From: Chitinivibrio sp051745065 | GTDB taxonomy: Bacteria > Fibrobacterota > Chitinivibrionia > Chitinivibrionales > Chitinivibrionaceae | Reading direction: 5' to 3' | DNA length: 7,566 nucleotides | Assembly (NCBI GenBank): GCA_051745065.1 | Contig: JBNJDQ010000120.1 | Span: 1 to 7,566 of the forward strand | In this document: piece by piece, positions 1 through 6,671 of the stretch | How the letters are laid out: each line of letters starts with the position of its first letter | Numbering within the stretch: the stretch's first letter is position 1 | Translations under genes and position numbers: made by a program | Notes under the pieces: generated by a model | Seen by the model: only the letters and a program-made list of their open reading frames with translations | What the model was told of the DNA's origin: nothing | Database searches by the model: none

Positions 1-26
1 GAGGCCACGCCCCTTCACCTCCGGAC

Positions 27-46
27 GGGCACGGCGCGCCGTGCCC
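27..46. repeat. Perfect 20-nt palindrome
   Basis: The sequence GGGCACGGCGCGCCGTGCCC reads identically on both strands. As RNA it could form an 8-bp GC-rich stem with a four-base loop. There is no T-run on either side, so it does not look like a classical intrinsic terminator. On the minus strand it is preceded by another G, giving the GGGGCACGG start often seen in REP-like intergenic repeats; that family link is an inference. Confidence 0.7.
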
Positions 47-77
47 CGACAATCAACACGGAACAAAGGATCCCGTA

Positions 78-101
78 GGGGTTCTTCGGGAGAACATCCC
101 C
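78..101. repeat. Inverted repeat, GGGGTTCT / AGAAC..CCCC
   Basis: GTTCT (81-85) pairs with AGAAC (91-95) around a five-base loop, and GGG (78-80) can extend the stem to CCC (98-100) across a two-base AT bulge. It is preceded by CGTA, giving the GTAGGGG start that is also approximated by its neighbours in this region. Confidence 0.5.
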
Positions 102-129
102 ATTTACCGCATCATTTCCCCATCAAAAG

Positions 130-154
130 AGAGACGCAATGAATTGACGTCTCT
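130..154 (-). repeat. Hairpin AGAGACG..CGTCTCT; possible weak terminator
   Basis: AGAGACG (130-136) pairs with CGTCTCT (148-154). CAAT (137-140) also pairs with ATTG (143-146) across one bulged A, so the stem is about 11 bp with a GA loop. On the minus strand the stem is followed by CTTTTG, a short T-run. It could therefore act as a weak intrinsic terminator for the minus-strand transcript, although it lies about 200 nt past the last stop codon. Its GTAGAGACG flank suggests a REP-like unit instead of, or as well as, a terminator. Confidence 0.5.
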
Positions 155-157
155 ACA

Positions 158-180
158 GGGCAATTGCATGCCCGCCCCTA
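158..180. repeat. Inverted repeat GGGCA..TGCCC with a TAGGGGC flank
   Basis: GGGCA (158-162) pairs with TGCCC (169-173) around a six-base loop. On the minus strand the unit opens with TAGGGGC (174-180). It directly abuts the hairpin at 130-154, so the two form a tandem pair. Confidence 0.45.
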
Positions 181-300
181 TCCGTTTACCCGCATCGATC
201 CGTCCACCATGGCCAGGCGGGCCTTGTCTCCACCTGAAACCCGAAACACACAGCCTCTGAACCACGTTTTTATAATTATCGTAATCCCGGATCAGACAGG

Positions 301-326
301 AACGGGCACCCACCAGGGCGCCCGTT
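301..326 (-). repeat. Hairpin just after the propeller lipoprotein gene
   Basis: AACGGGC (301-307) pairs perfectly with GCCCGTT (320-326), a 7-bp stem with a 12-base loop. It begins 24 nt past the stop codon of the minus-strand lipoprotein gene, a position suited to a 3'-end stabiliser or terminator. No T-run follows on the minus strand, so intrinsic termination is not well supported. Confidence 0.45.
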
Positions 327-350
327 GCAGGTACAGATTTGTTTCTCTGA

Positions 351-1391
351 TTACTCCAGAACACCCGTTGCCGGATCAAAGGCAAGGAGTTGTTCCAGTC
401 CGTAGGGGGCGAGAAACCCCGTTCCGTCAACCATGGTCACGGCGTAGGGGTTGGCTTCCTCACCAATGCTCTGCTGATACTCAATAGCACCATCCGGCGT
501 CAGGCGAATAATATTATCTGCGCCGTACCGCTCCAGAATATACACCGAACCGCCGGCCACAGTCAGAGCATGATCCTGATTTATGGGCTTCTTTTTTGTA
601 TAGGCACCATCGGTGATTACTCCGTACACCCCGGAGTTGTAATCGGTCTCTCCCACCCAGAGGCTTCCGTCATACAGTACGGCAGAGCCCACGTTGAGAG
701 TCGTTGCGATGGAATCCAAAGTACCTCCACTGTGAGTAATAACTCCGGCGTAGCCTCCCACACCCTCGCAGATGTAGAGCTGTTCACCGGCATCATCCCA
801 AAGAATCTCTGAAACCGCTGCCCCGGAAAAGATCGTATCCGCATTCCCCGCAGCCGACACATGCACCACCTGCCCTTGGGGAGCGACGAAGTCCGTATTA
901 CTGCAGGCGGCATAAAAGGTGCCGTCGCTCTTAAGGGCAATTGCAGAGGCATCCCATTCTGCCGTAAAGAGGGTTTCCACGGAAAGGTCACTCAGGGAGA
1001 TCTTTTCCACCCCGCCGTCACCGTCAGCCATGGCACTGCCGGGGTTCACCGCATAGAGAGATGAGCCATCAAGAATCAGCTGGGAGATATTTCCGAAACT
1101 GCAGGAGACCGTATCCAGCACGGTGCCCTTCTGTGCATCGATCAGCAGAATCAGGCTTCCTGCGGTAACGCTCCACCCGTCCAGACGCTGCAGCCCTGCA
1201 AAGAGGGTATCATTACGGCTGGTCAGGGCGGCAATATTCGGGCTGAGACTGTCCGCCAGAGCGTACGCAGAGAGGTCGATGGAGGAGGCGTAGGTAAGAT
1301 CATTCTTCTTCTCATCATCATCGGAAGAGAAAAGACACCCTGTCAGAAAAAGAGTGGCACAGAGGCCGCAGATCTTCAGTACATTCTTCAT
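351..1391 (-). CDS. Surface or periplasmic beta-propeller lipoprotein, BtuG-like (346 aa)
   Basis: Probably a lipoprotein partner of the upstream cobalamin receptor that binds the vitamin and delivers it to the barrel. Seen: a signal peptide ending in the lipobox LTGC (Cys19), then a hydrophilic acidic run (SSDDDEKKND, 22-31). The rest falls into about seven repeats of roughly 40 residues (near 33-97, 98-142, 143-189, 190-229, 230-269, 270-309, 310-346). Each ends in patterns such as GSLYAVN, GTFYAACSN, GSLWVGETD, GSVYILERYG and GFLAPYG, followed by a strand like LLAFDPATG. This is typical of YncE/DUF5074-type propellers, and seven blades matches Bacteroides BtuG. The start is firm: AAAGGAG lies about 5 nt upstream and overlaps the receptor stop, and the 10-nt gap implies one operon under the cobalamin riboswitch. 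The family is judged by eye; a generic propeller of other specificity is the main alternative. Confidence 0.75.
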   Translation of the reverse strand: MKNVLKICGLCATLFLTGCLFSSDDDEKKNDLTYASSIDLSAYALADSLSPNIAALTSRNDTLFAGLQRLDGWSVTAGSLILLIDAQKGTVLDTVSCSFGNISQLILDGSSLYAVNPGSAMADGDGGVEKISLSDLSVETLFTAEWDASAIALKSDGTFYAACSNTDFVAPQGQVVHVSAAGNADTIFSGAAVSEILWDDAGEQLYICEGVGGYAGVITHSGGTLDSIATTLNVGSAVLYDGSLWVGETDYNSGVYGVITDGAYTKKKPINQDHALTVAGGSVYILERYGADNIIRLTPDGAIEYQQSIGEEANPYAVTMVDGTGFLAPYGLEQLLAFDPATGVLE

Positions 1392-1401
1392 AAAAACTCC
1401 T

Positions 1402-3369
1402 TTAAAAGGTTATTTCAACAGTTGATCGTATTCGTCGCCCCGGATAGAGCAGGCGGTAATAGCCGTTCTCCCGGGCAATGGACTCACGTGAATCGGGAAT
1501 ATCCAGCACCCAGAGATCCGCCCGGACAGGGCCGCCCTGCCAGGTGATGCCTGCGTCCAGAGAGAACCAGCCCCGCCGGTTTTGGGGAAAGGGTTTCAGA
1601 TTGGCCCGGTCCCGATAGACCCGGCTCTTGTACTCCCCTTCCAGAGCACAGGAAACGCCTTTGAAGGAGGTACTCTCCACGCGGCCCCGCCAGGAGAACT
1701 CCGGCTGATCCGGCAGAAGATTCCCTCTGTAGGCGCTGCGGTCCTCGGCGCGGTTCCAGGTGATATTGGTGGCACAATCCCCCCACAGCCCTTCCAGGCG
1801 TCCCTGTGCCTCAATGCCGCGGCTGCGGGTTCTGCCGATATTGGTAAACCGGGCAACACCGTTGGTACTGTTGACCAGGGTGCGGATCATATTCTCCGTG
1901 GTAATGGCAAAGGCCGTCACGGAAAACTCCTTCTTCCGCCCCTTCAGACGCAGGCCGGCTTCGCCTTTGCGGGCGGTCTCCCCGTCAAGGTCGGGATTGG
2001 GGCGGATACCACCGCTGTAGCCGTAAAGTTCACTGAGAGCGGGAAGCCGTGCGGAGAGCCCCGCCGAACCAAAGAGGGTGACATGGGTGCCCCAGGAACG
2101 GGAGAAACCGCTCTGCAAAGAGTGCGCTCCTGTGGCAAGAAGGGTATCGGGCAGGGTTACACCGGTGTATTCATCGGTTCCGCCGCCGCTGCCGTTGAGC
2201 GCTCCCGTAACACTTCCTCCGGCAAAGAGAGAGAGGTCCTCCCTGCGACGATGCAGATCCCCTGCGAGAGTTGCCGTGCCGCGGTAAACCTCCCACTGAA
2301 AGGGAACAAATCCGGGAATATCCTGATCCGGAAAGAGACTCTGCCCCGCACTGTGCAGAGAGAACGAGAGATACCACGGGCCCTGCAGGGGAAGATCACC
2401 GCCCACAGAATAAGTTCCGCTGACCTCGCGGGAACCCGCCGCACCTTCTTCATCCGGGGCAAGGGTATTAACGGAGAGACCGAAATGGTCGATTCCCGTC
2501 CAGAAGAATCCGTTTTTCTTCACAGACAGGCCCCACCGGTGATCCCCCGCCCAGCGCGATGATGCATGACGCATCTGAACGCGCAGAGCCTCCTGCCGGT
2601 GGTGGGCGGTGTAGTTGCGCGATCCCTCTCCGGCGGGAATCTCCCGCTCCGAGCGGCGCCAGTTCAGGCGCAGGCGGGTCTGCTCTCTGAGAAAGCCGAA
2701 GGCAGCGCTCTGTTCGGTGAAAGCGCTGTTTTGCAAGCGTTGCAGAAGATCATCATCGTCGTTATAGGGGGTCCCGTTCCGGTCGTAATAGGGAAAGTTG
2801 TTGCGGCTGAAACGGCTCTGTACATGCCCTGAAAAGGTTCCGCCCTCAGTGGAACGGGAGATCCGCCCGGCGGCAAAACGCTCTCCGAAGCTTCCCAGGC
2901 CCGCCCGAAAACGGGTGAGATCTCTGTGCTGATCGGTGCTGATATTGATGGCGCCACCCATGGCCGGTGCTCCCAGACGGGCCGGTACAAAGCCCTTGTG
3001 GATGTGCACATCCCGGCAGGCGTCCATGGTGATCCGCGAAAGATCCACCGTACTGCCGTAGACCTCCGAGACGGGAATACCGTCAATGAACACGGCAATA
3101 CGCCTGCCGTCGACTCCGCGGATATGCACGGATTCAGGGCTGCCCACACCGCCTTTCAGAAAGGATTCCACTCCGGCCCGGCGCTGCAGAACGTCACTGA
3201 GAGACTGCTCATCCCCCGTGCGGGACAGCTCCACACGGTCCGCCGGATAGAGATCGGTCTCCCGAATCCGGTCCGCACGGATCTCCATGGAATCCATCAC
3301 AGGAGAATCACCGCACAGGGCGTTCATAGCCGCGACAAGCACGGCTGCACAAAGATAGTTTTTTTCCAT
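1402..3369 (-). CDS. btuB: TonB-dependent outer-membrane receptor, BtuB-like (cobalamin uptake)
   Basis: Energised transporter that brings a bound ligand, here most likely cobalamin, across the outer membrane using TonB. Read from 3369 it has 655 residues (E. coli BtuB is about 614). Seen in order: a signal peptide (MEKNYLCAAVLVAAMNALCG), a TonB-box-like DSMEIRA (26-32), and a plug domain to about 145 with LSDVLQRRAGVES, the IRGVDGRRIAVFIDGIPV core (83-100) and a GAPAMGGAINIST ending. A beta-barrel follows and finishes in YPGRRIRSTVEITF with a terminal Phe. An acidic loop, GTPYNDDDD (about 199-207), could bind Ca2+ as BtuB loops do. I chose ATG 3369 because GAGG sits 5 nt upstream and the signal peptide then starts cleanly. 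ATG 3414 would put the leader hairpin inside the gene. Ligand identity rests on the cobalamin riboswitch and the BtuG-like neighbour. Confidence 0.88.
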   Translation of the reverse strand: MEKNYLCAAVLVAAMNALCGDSPVMDSMEIRADRIRETDLYPADRVELSRTGDEQSLSDVLQRRAGVESFLKGGVGSPESVHIRGVDGRRIAVFIDGIPVSEVYGSTVDLSRITMDACRDVHIHKGFVPARLGAPAMGGAINISTDQHRDLTRFRAGLGSFGERFAAGRISRSTEGGTFSGHVQSRFSRNNFPYYDRNGTPYNDDDDLLQRLQNSAFTEQSAAFGFLREQTRLRLNWRRSEREIPAGEGSRNYTAHHRQEALRVQMRHASSRWAGDHRWGLSVKKNGFFWTGIDHFGLSVNTLAPDEEGAAGSREVSGTYSVGGDLPLQGPWYLSFSLHSAGQSLFPDQDIPGFVPFQWEVYRGTATLAGDLHRRREDLSLFAGGSVTGALNGSGGGTDEYTGVTLPDTLLATGAHSLQSGFSRSWGTHVTLFGSAGLSARLPALSELYGYSGGIRPNPDLDGETARKGEAGLRLKGRKKEFSVTAFAITTENMIRTLVNSTNGVARFTNIGRTRSRGIEAQGRLEGLWGDCATNITWNRAEDRSAYRGNLLPDQPEFSWRGRVESTSFKGVSCALEGEYKSRVYRDRANLKPFPQNRRGWFSLDAGITWQGGPVRADLWVLDIPDSRESIARENGYYRLLYPGRRIRSTVEITF

Positions 3370-3374
3370 CATTT

Positions 3375-3404
3375 CCTCATTCTGCTTCCGTACACCGCAG
3401 AAGC
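3375..3404 (-). promoter_or_regulatory. Riboswitch expression platform: P13 hairpin and Shine-Dalgarno
   Basis: On the minus strand, GCTTC (3400-3404) pairs with GAAGC (3384-3388). The loop contains GCGGTG (3393-3398), exactly complementary to CACCGC in loop L5 of the aptamer (3506-3511). This is the L5-L13 kissing interaction known for class I cobalamin riboswitches. The 3' side of the stem ends 5 nt before the GAGG Shine-Dalgarno (3375-3378) of ATG 3369. Ligand binding should favour the docked form and hinder ribosome access, so control of translation initiation is the likely mode. Confidence 0.75.
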
Positions 3405-3414
3405 GTTCAGTCAT

Positions 3415-3553
3415 GCGCTTTCGGCAGGTCTCCTGACTTGCTGCGGTTCTGCCGGCCTTCCCCGTGAAGGTGGCCCATGGCAGACCATTTCTGCAACTTA
3501 CAGTAGCGGTGACTGTCCGGGACTTTCACCCGGTTCCCTGACACCGAAAGCGC
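3415..3553 (-). promoter_or_regulatory. Cobalamin (B12) riboswitch aptamer
   Basis: The minus strand carries the full class I cobalamin aptamer. P1 is a perfect 10-bp helix (GCGCTTTCGG at 3544-3553 with CCGAAAGCGC at 3415-3424). P3 is CCGGG/CCCGG (3517-3521/3529-3533) enclosing the conserved GGTGAAAGTCC. L5 holds CACCGCTACTGT, P6 pairs at 3480-3494, P7 is CCTTC/GAAGG (3456-3470), and the B12 box AGTCAGGAGACCTGCC spans 3423-3438. It lies in the leader of the TonB-dependent receptor gene and should repress the receptor and its downstream lipoprotein when adenosylcobalamin or a related cobalamin is plentiful. Confidence 0.97.
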
Positions 3554-3557
3554 TCAG

Positions 3558-3586
3558 AATATAATAGATTGAACAGCGGGGGGCAA
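3558..3586 (-). promoter_or_regulatory. Predicted sigma70-type promoter of the cobalamin uptake operon
   Basis: On the minus strand, TTGCCC (3581-3586, 4 of 6 matches to TTGACA) is followed after exactly 17 nt by TATATT (3558-3563, 5 of 6 matches to TATAAT). The expected start is near 3551-3553, where P1 of the riboswitch begins, so the transcript would start directly with the aptamer. No operator was recognised. Confidence 0.6.
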
Positions 3587-3737
3587 CGGACATTTTTTAA
3601 AGAAAAACAGTACGACCATTTTTTTCTGTTATATATTGTTGGTGACATCGCAATACATCTGCCCACACGCCCAGCCCCTTCCATGATGGTATTGCCGTTG
3701 CTGCAAAAAACAACACAGCAGATTTTCTGCATACTCC

Positions 3738-3742
3738 GGAGG
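3738..3742 (+). promoter_or_regulatory. Shine-Dalgarno GGAGG that decides the start at 3750
   Basis: GGAGG lies 4 nt before GTG 3747 and 7 nt before ATG 3750, so the ATG has the better spacing and the commoner codon. A small hairpin (GCAGA 3718-3722 with TCTGC 3726-3730) sits just upstream. The rest of 3587-3737 is AT-rich with homopolymer runs; TATATT at 3632-3637 is a possible -10, but no good -35 accompanies it. Confidence 0.55.
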
Positions 3743-3749
3743 CCCTGTG

Positions 3750-5171
3750 ATGTTACGATCAATGCTCTGTATCTCTCTTTTACTGACTCTTCCCGCTGCA
3801 GGCGAGGATACAGTCACAGCAAATATCGTGTCCTCGCCTGCAGACTGGACACCTCTGGCCCTGACGGATCAGGCCATCACACAGATTGTCCCCGCCCGGG
3901 CTGTAGGTCTGGAACACCTCTACAGTGGCACGGTCCCCGAAAAAGCGCAAAGATCTCTCTTTGCCCTCAGCAGAAACACCTTCCTGTGGATCAGCCCGGA
4001 CACGACACACGTCGTTGATCTGCCCCAAATCGGTCAACTCCCTATTCGTACAATCACCACGGGTCGGCCGGGAGAACTGCTGGTCCCCTTTGGTGACGGA
4101 AGTTGGTCCGACGGTCTCTGCCGTGTGCAGCTGGAGCCAAATGACGACAGCACAGGCCTTGCTGTTACGGCAGAGTTTGTGGACTACCTGTGGGTACGGG
4201 AGTTTGCTGCATCAGACAGCATCATTATGGGCTGGTATTCCAATGATCAGGGGCTCTTCCGCGCAGAATTGGACAGTGCAGAACTGATGAATTTTGCCAA
4301 CCTTGAAACGCCCGACGATCCTGCCGGTGAGAAAATGCTCTGCCGGGATATTCGCAGTCTCCCCCGCAGCTGCACGGACACGCAGCTCTTCGGAGTACTT
4401 TTTCAATCGGCTGACTCCCTGTACAGTGAAGTCTGGCTTGCAACGGCGGATACCTTCCGTGCTGTCTGGCAGGACTCATGCACCGTAACGGACCTGGCCT
4501 TCGGCCCCTGGTCCGTCGGGCCGGAGCAGTCGTTCTATCTTGCCGGGGAAAAAGACCACCGACAGGTAATTCTCCATGGGGACACATCTCACACCGTCTA
4601 TGAACGCTTCCCCGAAAGGATTACCTCTCTGAGCAGAGTCTATGATCCCACCGTAAGGATCGACAGCAAAACCGGTGCAAATTATATTACCACGGAATCA
4701 CAGTTTATGATCAGACGAAACATTTTGTACACATCTCCGGACGGTTCACGCAACAGACAGATTCGTCCATCGGAAGAAAGCATCTCCATTGACACCCCTC
4801 CGTCACCGGTCCTGTGCGGATCCTATTTCACCACAGGGACGAGGGCAACCTGTCACTTTCTGGTCGGCACGGAGAGTGGTATCTACGAAGCACGCTTTGA
4901 CCAGTCCCCGTTGATCCAAAACGTCGCAAGTGAAACAGCTCCTTGCGCGATTACCCGCAACGGCTCGCACCTGATCATTCCCGAAGACTTTCAGGGAAAG
5001 CATTCCCGTCTGCAGGCGTTTTCTCTCACAGGGCGCAGGCTTGGGACTGGTGTCAGAGGGCTGAGGGAAACGGTGGATCTCTCGCGACTGAATCTCCCGG
5101 CGGGGACAGTAATCATGCAGATCCGCGCCGGAGACAGGAAAACAGCCCTCACCATAACCACGGAAGAATAG
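3750..5171 (+). CDS. Exported protein of unknown function with T9SS-like C-terminal sorting domain
   Basis: I do not recognise the main body. Seen: an N-terminal signal peptide (MLRSMLCISLLLTLPAAGE) and a soluble middle rich in short beta-type segments with Asp/Ser/Thr turns, possibly propeller-like. The last 55 residues or so (about 419-473) contain LQAFSLTGRRLG, then ETVDLSRLNLPAGTVIMQI and a final basic-hydrophobic strand. That pattern (xLxGRxL, then idlSxLpaGxYxvxI) is typical of type A T9SS C-terminal sorting domains found in Bacteroidota and Fibrobacterota, so the protein may be secreted or surface-anchored. It is divergent from the cobalamin operon, with its own GGAGG, and converges on the PEGA gene with a 9-nt gap. 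No catalytic motif was seen. The C-terminal call is by eye; a plain periplasmic protein remains possible. Confidence 0.7.
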   Translation: MLRSMLCISLLLTLPAAGEDTVTANIVSSPADWTPLALTDQAITQIVPARAVGLEHLYSGTVPEKAQRSLFALSRNTFLWISPDTTHVVDLPQIGQLPIRTITTGRPGELLVPFGDGSWSDGLCRVQLEPNDDSTGLAVTAEFVDYLWVREFAASDSIIMGWYSNDQGLFRAELDSAELMNFANLETPDDPAGEKMLCRDIRSLPRSCTDTQLFGVLFQSADSLYSEVWLATADTFRAVWQDSCTVTDLAFGPWSVGPEQSFYLAGEKDHRQVILHGDTSHTVYERFPERITSLSRVYDPTVRIDSKTGANYITTESQFMIRRNILYTSPDGSRNRQIRPSEESISIDTPPSPVLCGSYFTTGTRATCHFLVGTESGIYEARFDQSPLIQNVASETAPCAITRNGSHLIIPEDFQGKHSRLQAFSLTGRRLGTGVRGLRETVDLSRLNLPAGTVIMQIRAGDRKTALTITTEE

Positions 5172-5180
5172 CCGCCGGAC

Positions 5181-6671
5181 TTACTTCCCTACAGTACGTT
5201 CAAATCGCCAGGGAATAAGAATCCCTGCACGCATGGTGGTCCAGCCCGTTCGGGCCGGCTCCATCTCTGAGAAGAAGAGAGATGCGTAGATTTCGGGGCG
5301 CAGATTACCCCGTTCAAAGGGTGCCGCGTTCACCCGTATCAGGGCACCGGCGTGACTGTTATCATAGCTGTGCTGCACCCTGGTTGAATCCCGACTCAAA
5401 AGACCGGAAAAGACCAGTATCTCCTGCACATACTGTGCCATAAGTGCAAGGGAGACCACATCACCGCACAGGCGAACACCACCGCCAAAAGAAGCTGAAC
5501 GAATTCGCGCACGGGGACGTCGCTGATCAAAGGCATCATAGCTCAGGGAGTCATTTTCATCAAAAAGGAAGGGCAGGGTGTAGTTTTTTTCGTAGCGCAG
5601 CTCCCGGATGCTCTGCCCGTACGCCGCGGTGAGAATAAAAGAGCGCCACCCGATCCAGAGGCGATCAAACAGGGAGACTCCCGCATAATTATTCATCAAA
5701 GCTGAACCGTCATTGTACAGATCAAGAAACTGCCGAAGCGAGTCGTTATAGGCAGTCTTTTTCTGTGCACTTGCGGCAGCAACCTCAATACTGAGGGGAT
5801 TATCCCACATATGACGCCCGAGATACCGCCAGACCTTGCGCATTTCCCGACCTTTATCATTTTTGGGGCAACCTTCATAGACACCGTACAGATCGGGACA
5901 GAGATCCACCGTATCATCAAATCCGTCGCCATCCCTGTCCGGAGAGGGCTGCAGGTTGAGGGTATCACGCAGATACTGACCGGGCAGCACCACCATTCTG
6001 CTCGTATACTCCGTGTATCCCTCGGCAACAACACGCAAATCATGAGTCCCTGCAATGACCGGTCTGATGGTCCGTCCCACACCAAAGAGGGTATCATCCA
6101 GATAAATCTGGGCATTTTTCGGTGAAGTTCGCAGATCAATGCGGCCGAAGCGTTTATCAAACACAACGGCAGGGCGGTGTTTTTCTCCGGCAAAGATTTG
6201 CATGGTCGTATCCACAGGATAATAGCCGATACCACCATCCCAATGAATATCGTAGGTTCCTTCCGGAAGAATCAGGGCGGTGTCAGCGGGAACAATTTTA
6301 CCGTTTACCAGATAGGGAATATCCACGGGGGGCTCGGGAAGATTGATAATACCGTAATATTCTGTCCCCGTAATGGAGAGGGTATCAAAAACGGGAATAC
6401 TTGAAAAGGAAAGGGTTGCCGTATCACTGCGACCGAGCTCAACCTTCCGTGAGCGGAAATGAACGCCCTTCATGAGCACCGTCACATAGGAGGTACCCTC
6501 ATCCAGATTCAGGGTATCCGGCGTAAAGGCCCCCGTTCGCACATCGTTGACGGAAATCTCCGCACTGTCCGGGGATGAGCGCACAATAAGCACGCCCGCC
6601 TGCAGAGATGCAGGCAACAACGTGCAGAGGATGAGCAGAAGTGCCGGAATCAGTCGATACTTTTGAGACAC
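5181..6671 (-). CDS. Envelope protein with PEGA repeats, a TSP3 segment and a C-terminal probable barrel
   Basis: Probable outer-membrane-associated structural protein of unknown role. From GTG 6671 it has 496 residues: a signal peptide (MSQKYRLIPALLLILCTLLP..LQAG), a PEGA domain (about 26-80, starting GVLIVRSSPDSAEISVND), a degenerate PEGA-like unit (about 103-171, with LPEGTYDIHWDG), and a second clear PEGA domain (about 176-240, GRIDLRTSPKNAQIYLDD). Next comes a thrombospondin type 3 calcium-binding-like stretch (DRDGDGFDDTVDLCPD, then EGCP; about 245-269). The last 200 or so residues show alternating polar and hydrophobic strands suggestive of a small barrel. The start is uncertain. TTG 6692 is also open and would add seven residues, and neither start has a good Shine-Dalgarno. 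The gene overlaps the end of the small lipoprotein gene, which points to translational coupling. Confidence 0.75.
   Translation of the reverse strand: MSQKYRLIPALLLILCTLLPASLQAGVLIVRSSPDSAEISVNDVRTGAFTPDTLNLDEGTSYVTVLMKGVHFRSRKVELGRSDTATLSFSSIPVFDTLSITGTEYYGIINLPEPPVDIPYLVNGKIVPADTALILPEGTYDIHWDGGIGYYPVDTTMQIFAGEKHRPAVVFDKRFGRIDLRTSPKNAQIYLDDTLFGVGRTIRPVIAGTHDLRVVAEGYTEYTSRMVVLPGQYLRDTLNLQPSPDRDGDGFDDTVDLCPDLYGVYEGCPKNDKGREMRKVWRYLGRHMWDNPLSIEVAAASAQKKTAYNDSLRQFLDLYNDGSALMNNYAGVSLFDRLWIGWRSFILTAAYGQSIRELRYEKNYTLPFLFDENDSLSYDAFDQRRPRARIRSASFGGGVRLCGDVVSLALMAQYVQEILVFSGLLSRDSTRVQHSYDNSHAGALIRVNAAPFERGNLRPEIYASLFFSEMEPARTGWTTMRAGILIPWRFERTVGK

Larger units (their letters stand above)
1..350. other. 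Intergenic region with no convincing gene, rich in palindromes
   Basis: No supportable coding sequence lies here. A minus-strand frame is open across 104-430, but it begins inside the propeller lipoprotein gene, has no Shine-Dalgarno and encodes no recognisable motif. What the stretch does hold is at least five inverted repeats (27-46, 78-101, 130-154, 158-173, 301-326), several associated with TAGGGG-type or GTAGAGAC-type sequence. It follows the minus-strand btuB/btuG-like unit and probably serves as its 3' end. No clear tRNA, rRNA or CRISPR repeat is visible. Confidence 0.6.

Noticed and set aside
104..430. Minus-strand open frame of 108 codons extending past the propeller gene
   Set aside because: It starts inside the lipoprotein gene in another frame and reads through several palindromes. 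I considered whether it continues the propeller after a frameshift, but the seventh blade already ends at the called stop with no missing strand evident.
1582..2562. Plus-strand open frame of 326 codons
   Set aside because: It lies wholly antisense to the receptor gene, whose frame carries the TonB box, plug core and C-terminal beta signal. Its translation shows no domain, and GC-rich coding sequence often leaves the opposite strand open.
3370..3414. Upstream ATG at 3414 as the receptor start
   Set aside because: It has no proper Shine-Dalgarno, directly abuts P1 of the riboswitch and would encode the P13 hairpin. ATG 3369 has GAGG at 5 nt and begins a clean signal peptide.
2926..3564. Plus-strand open frame of 212 codons
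   Set aside because: It is antisense to the receptor plug and runs through the cobalamin riboswitch, which is a structured RNA on the other strand. No Shine-Dalgarno or motif supports it.
5160..5190. Shared terminator between the convergent genes
   Set aside because: Only GGAAG/CTTCC can pair across the gap, with a long loop and no T-run. The 9-nt gap holds no convincing terminator.
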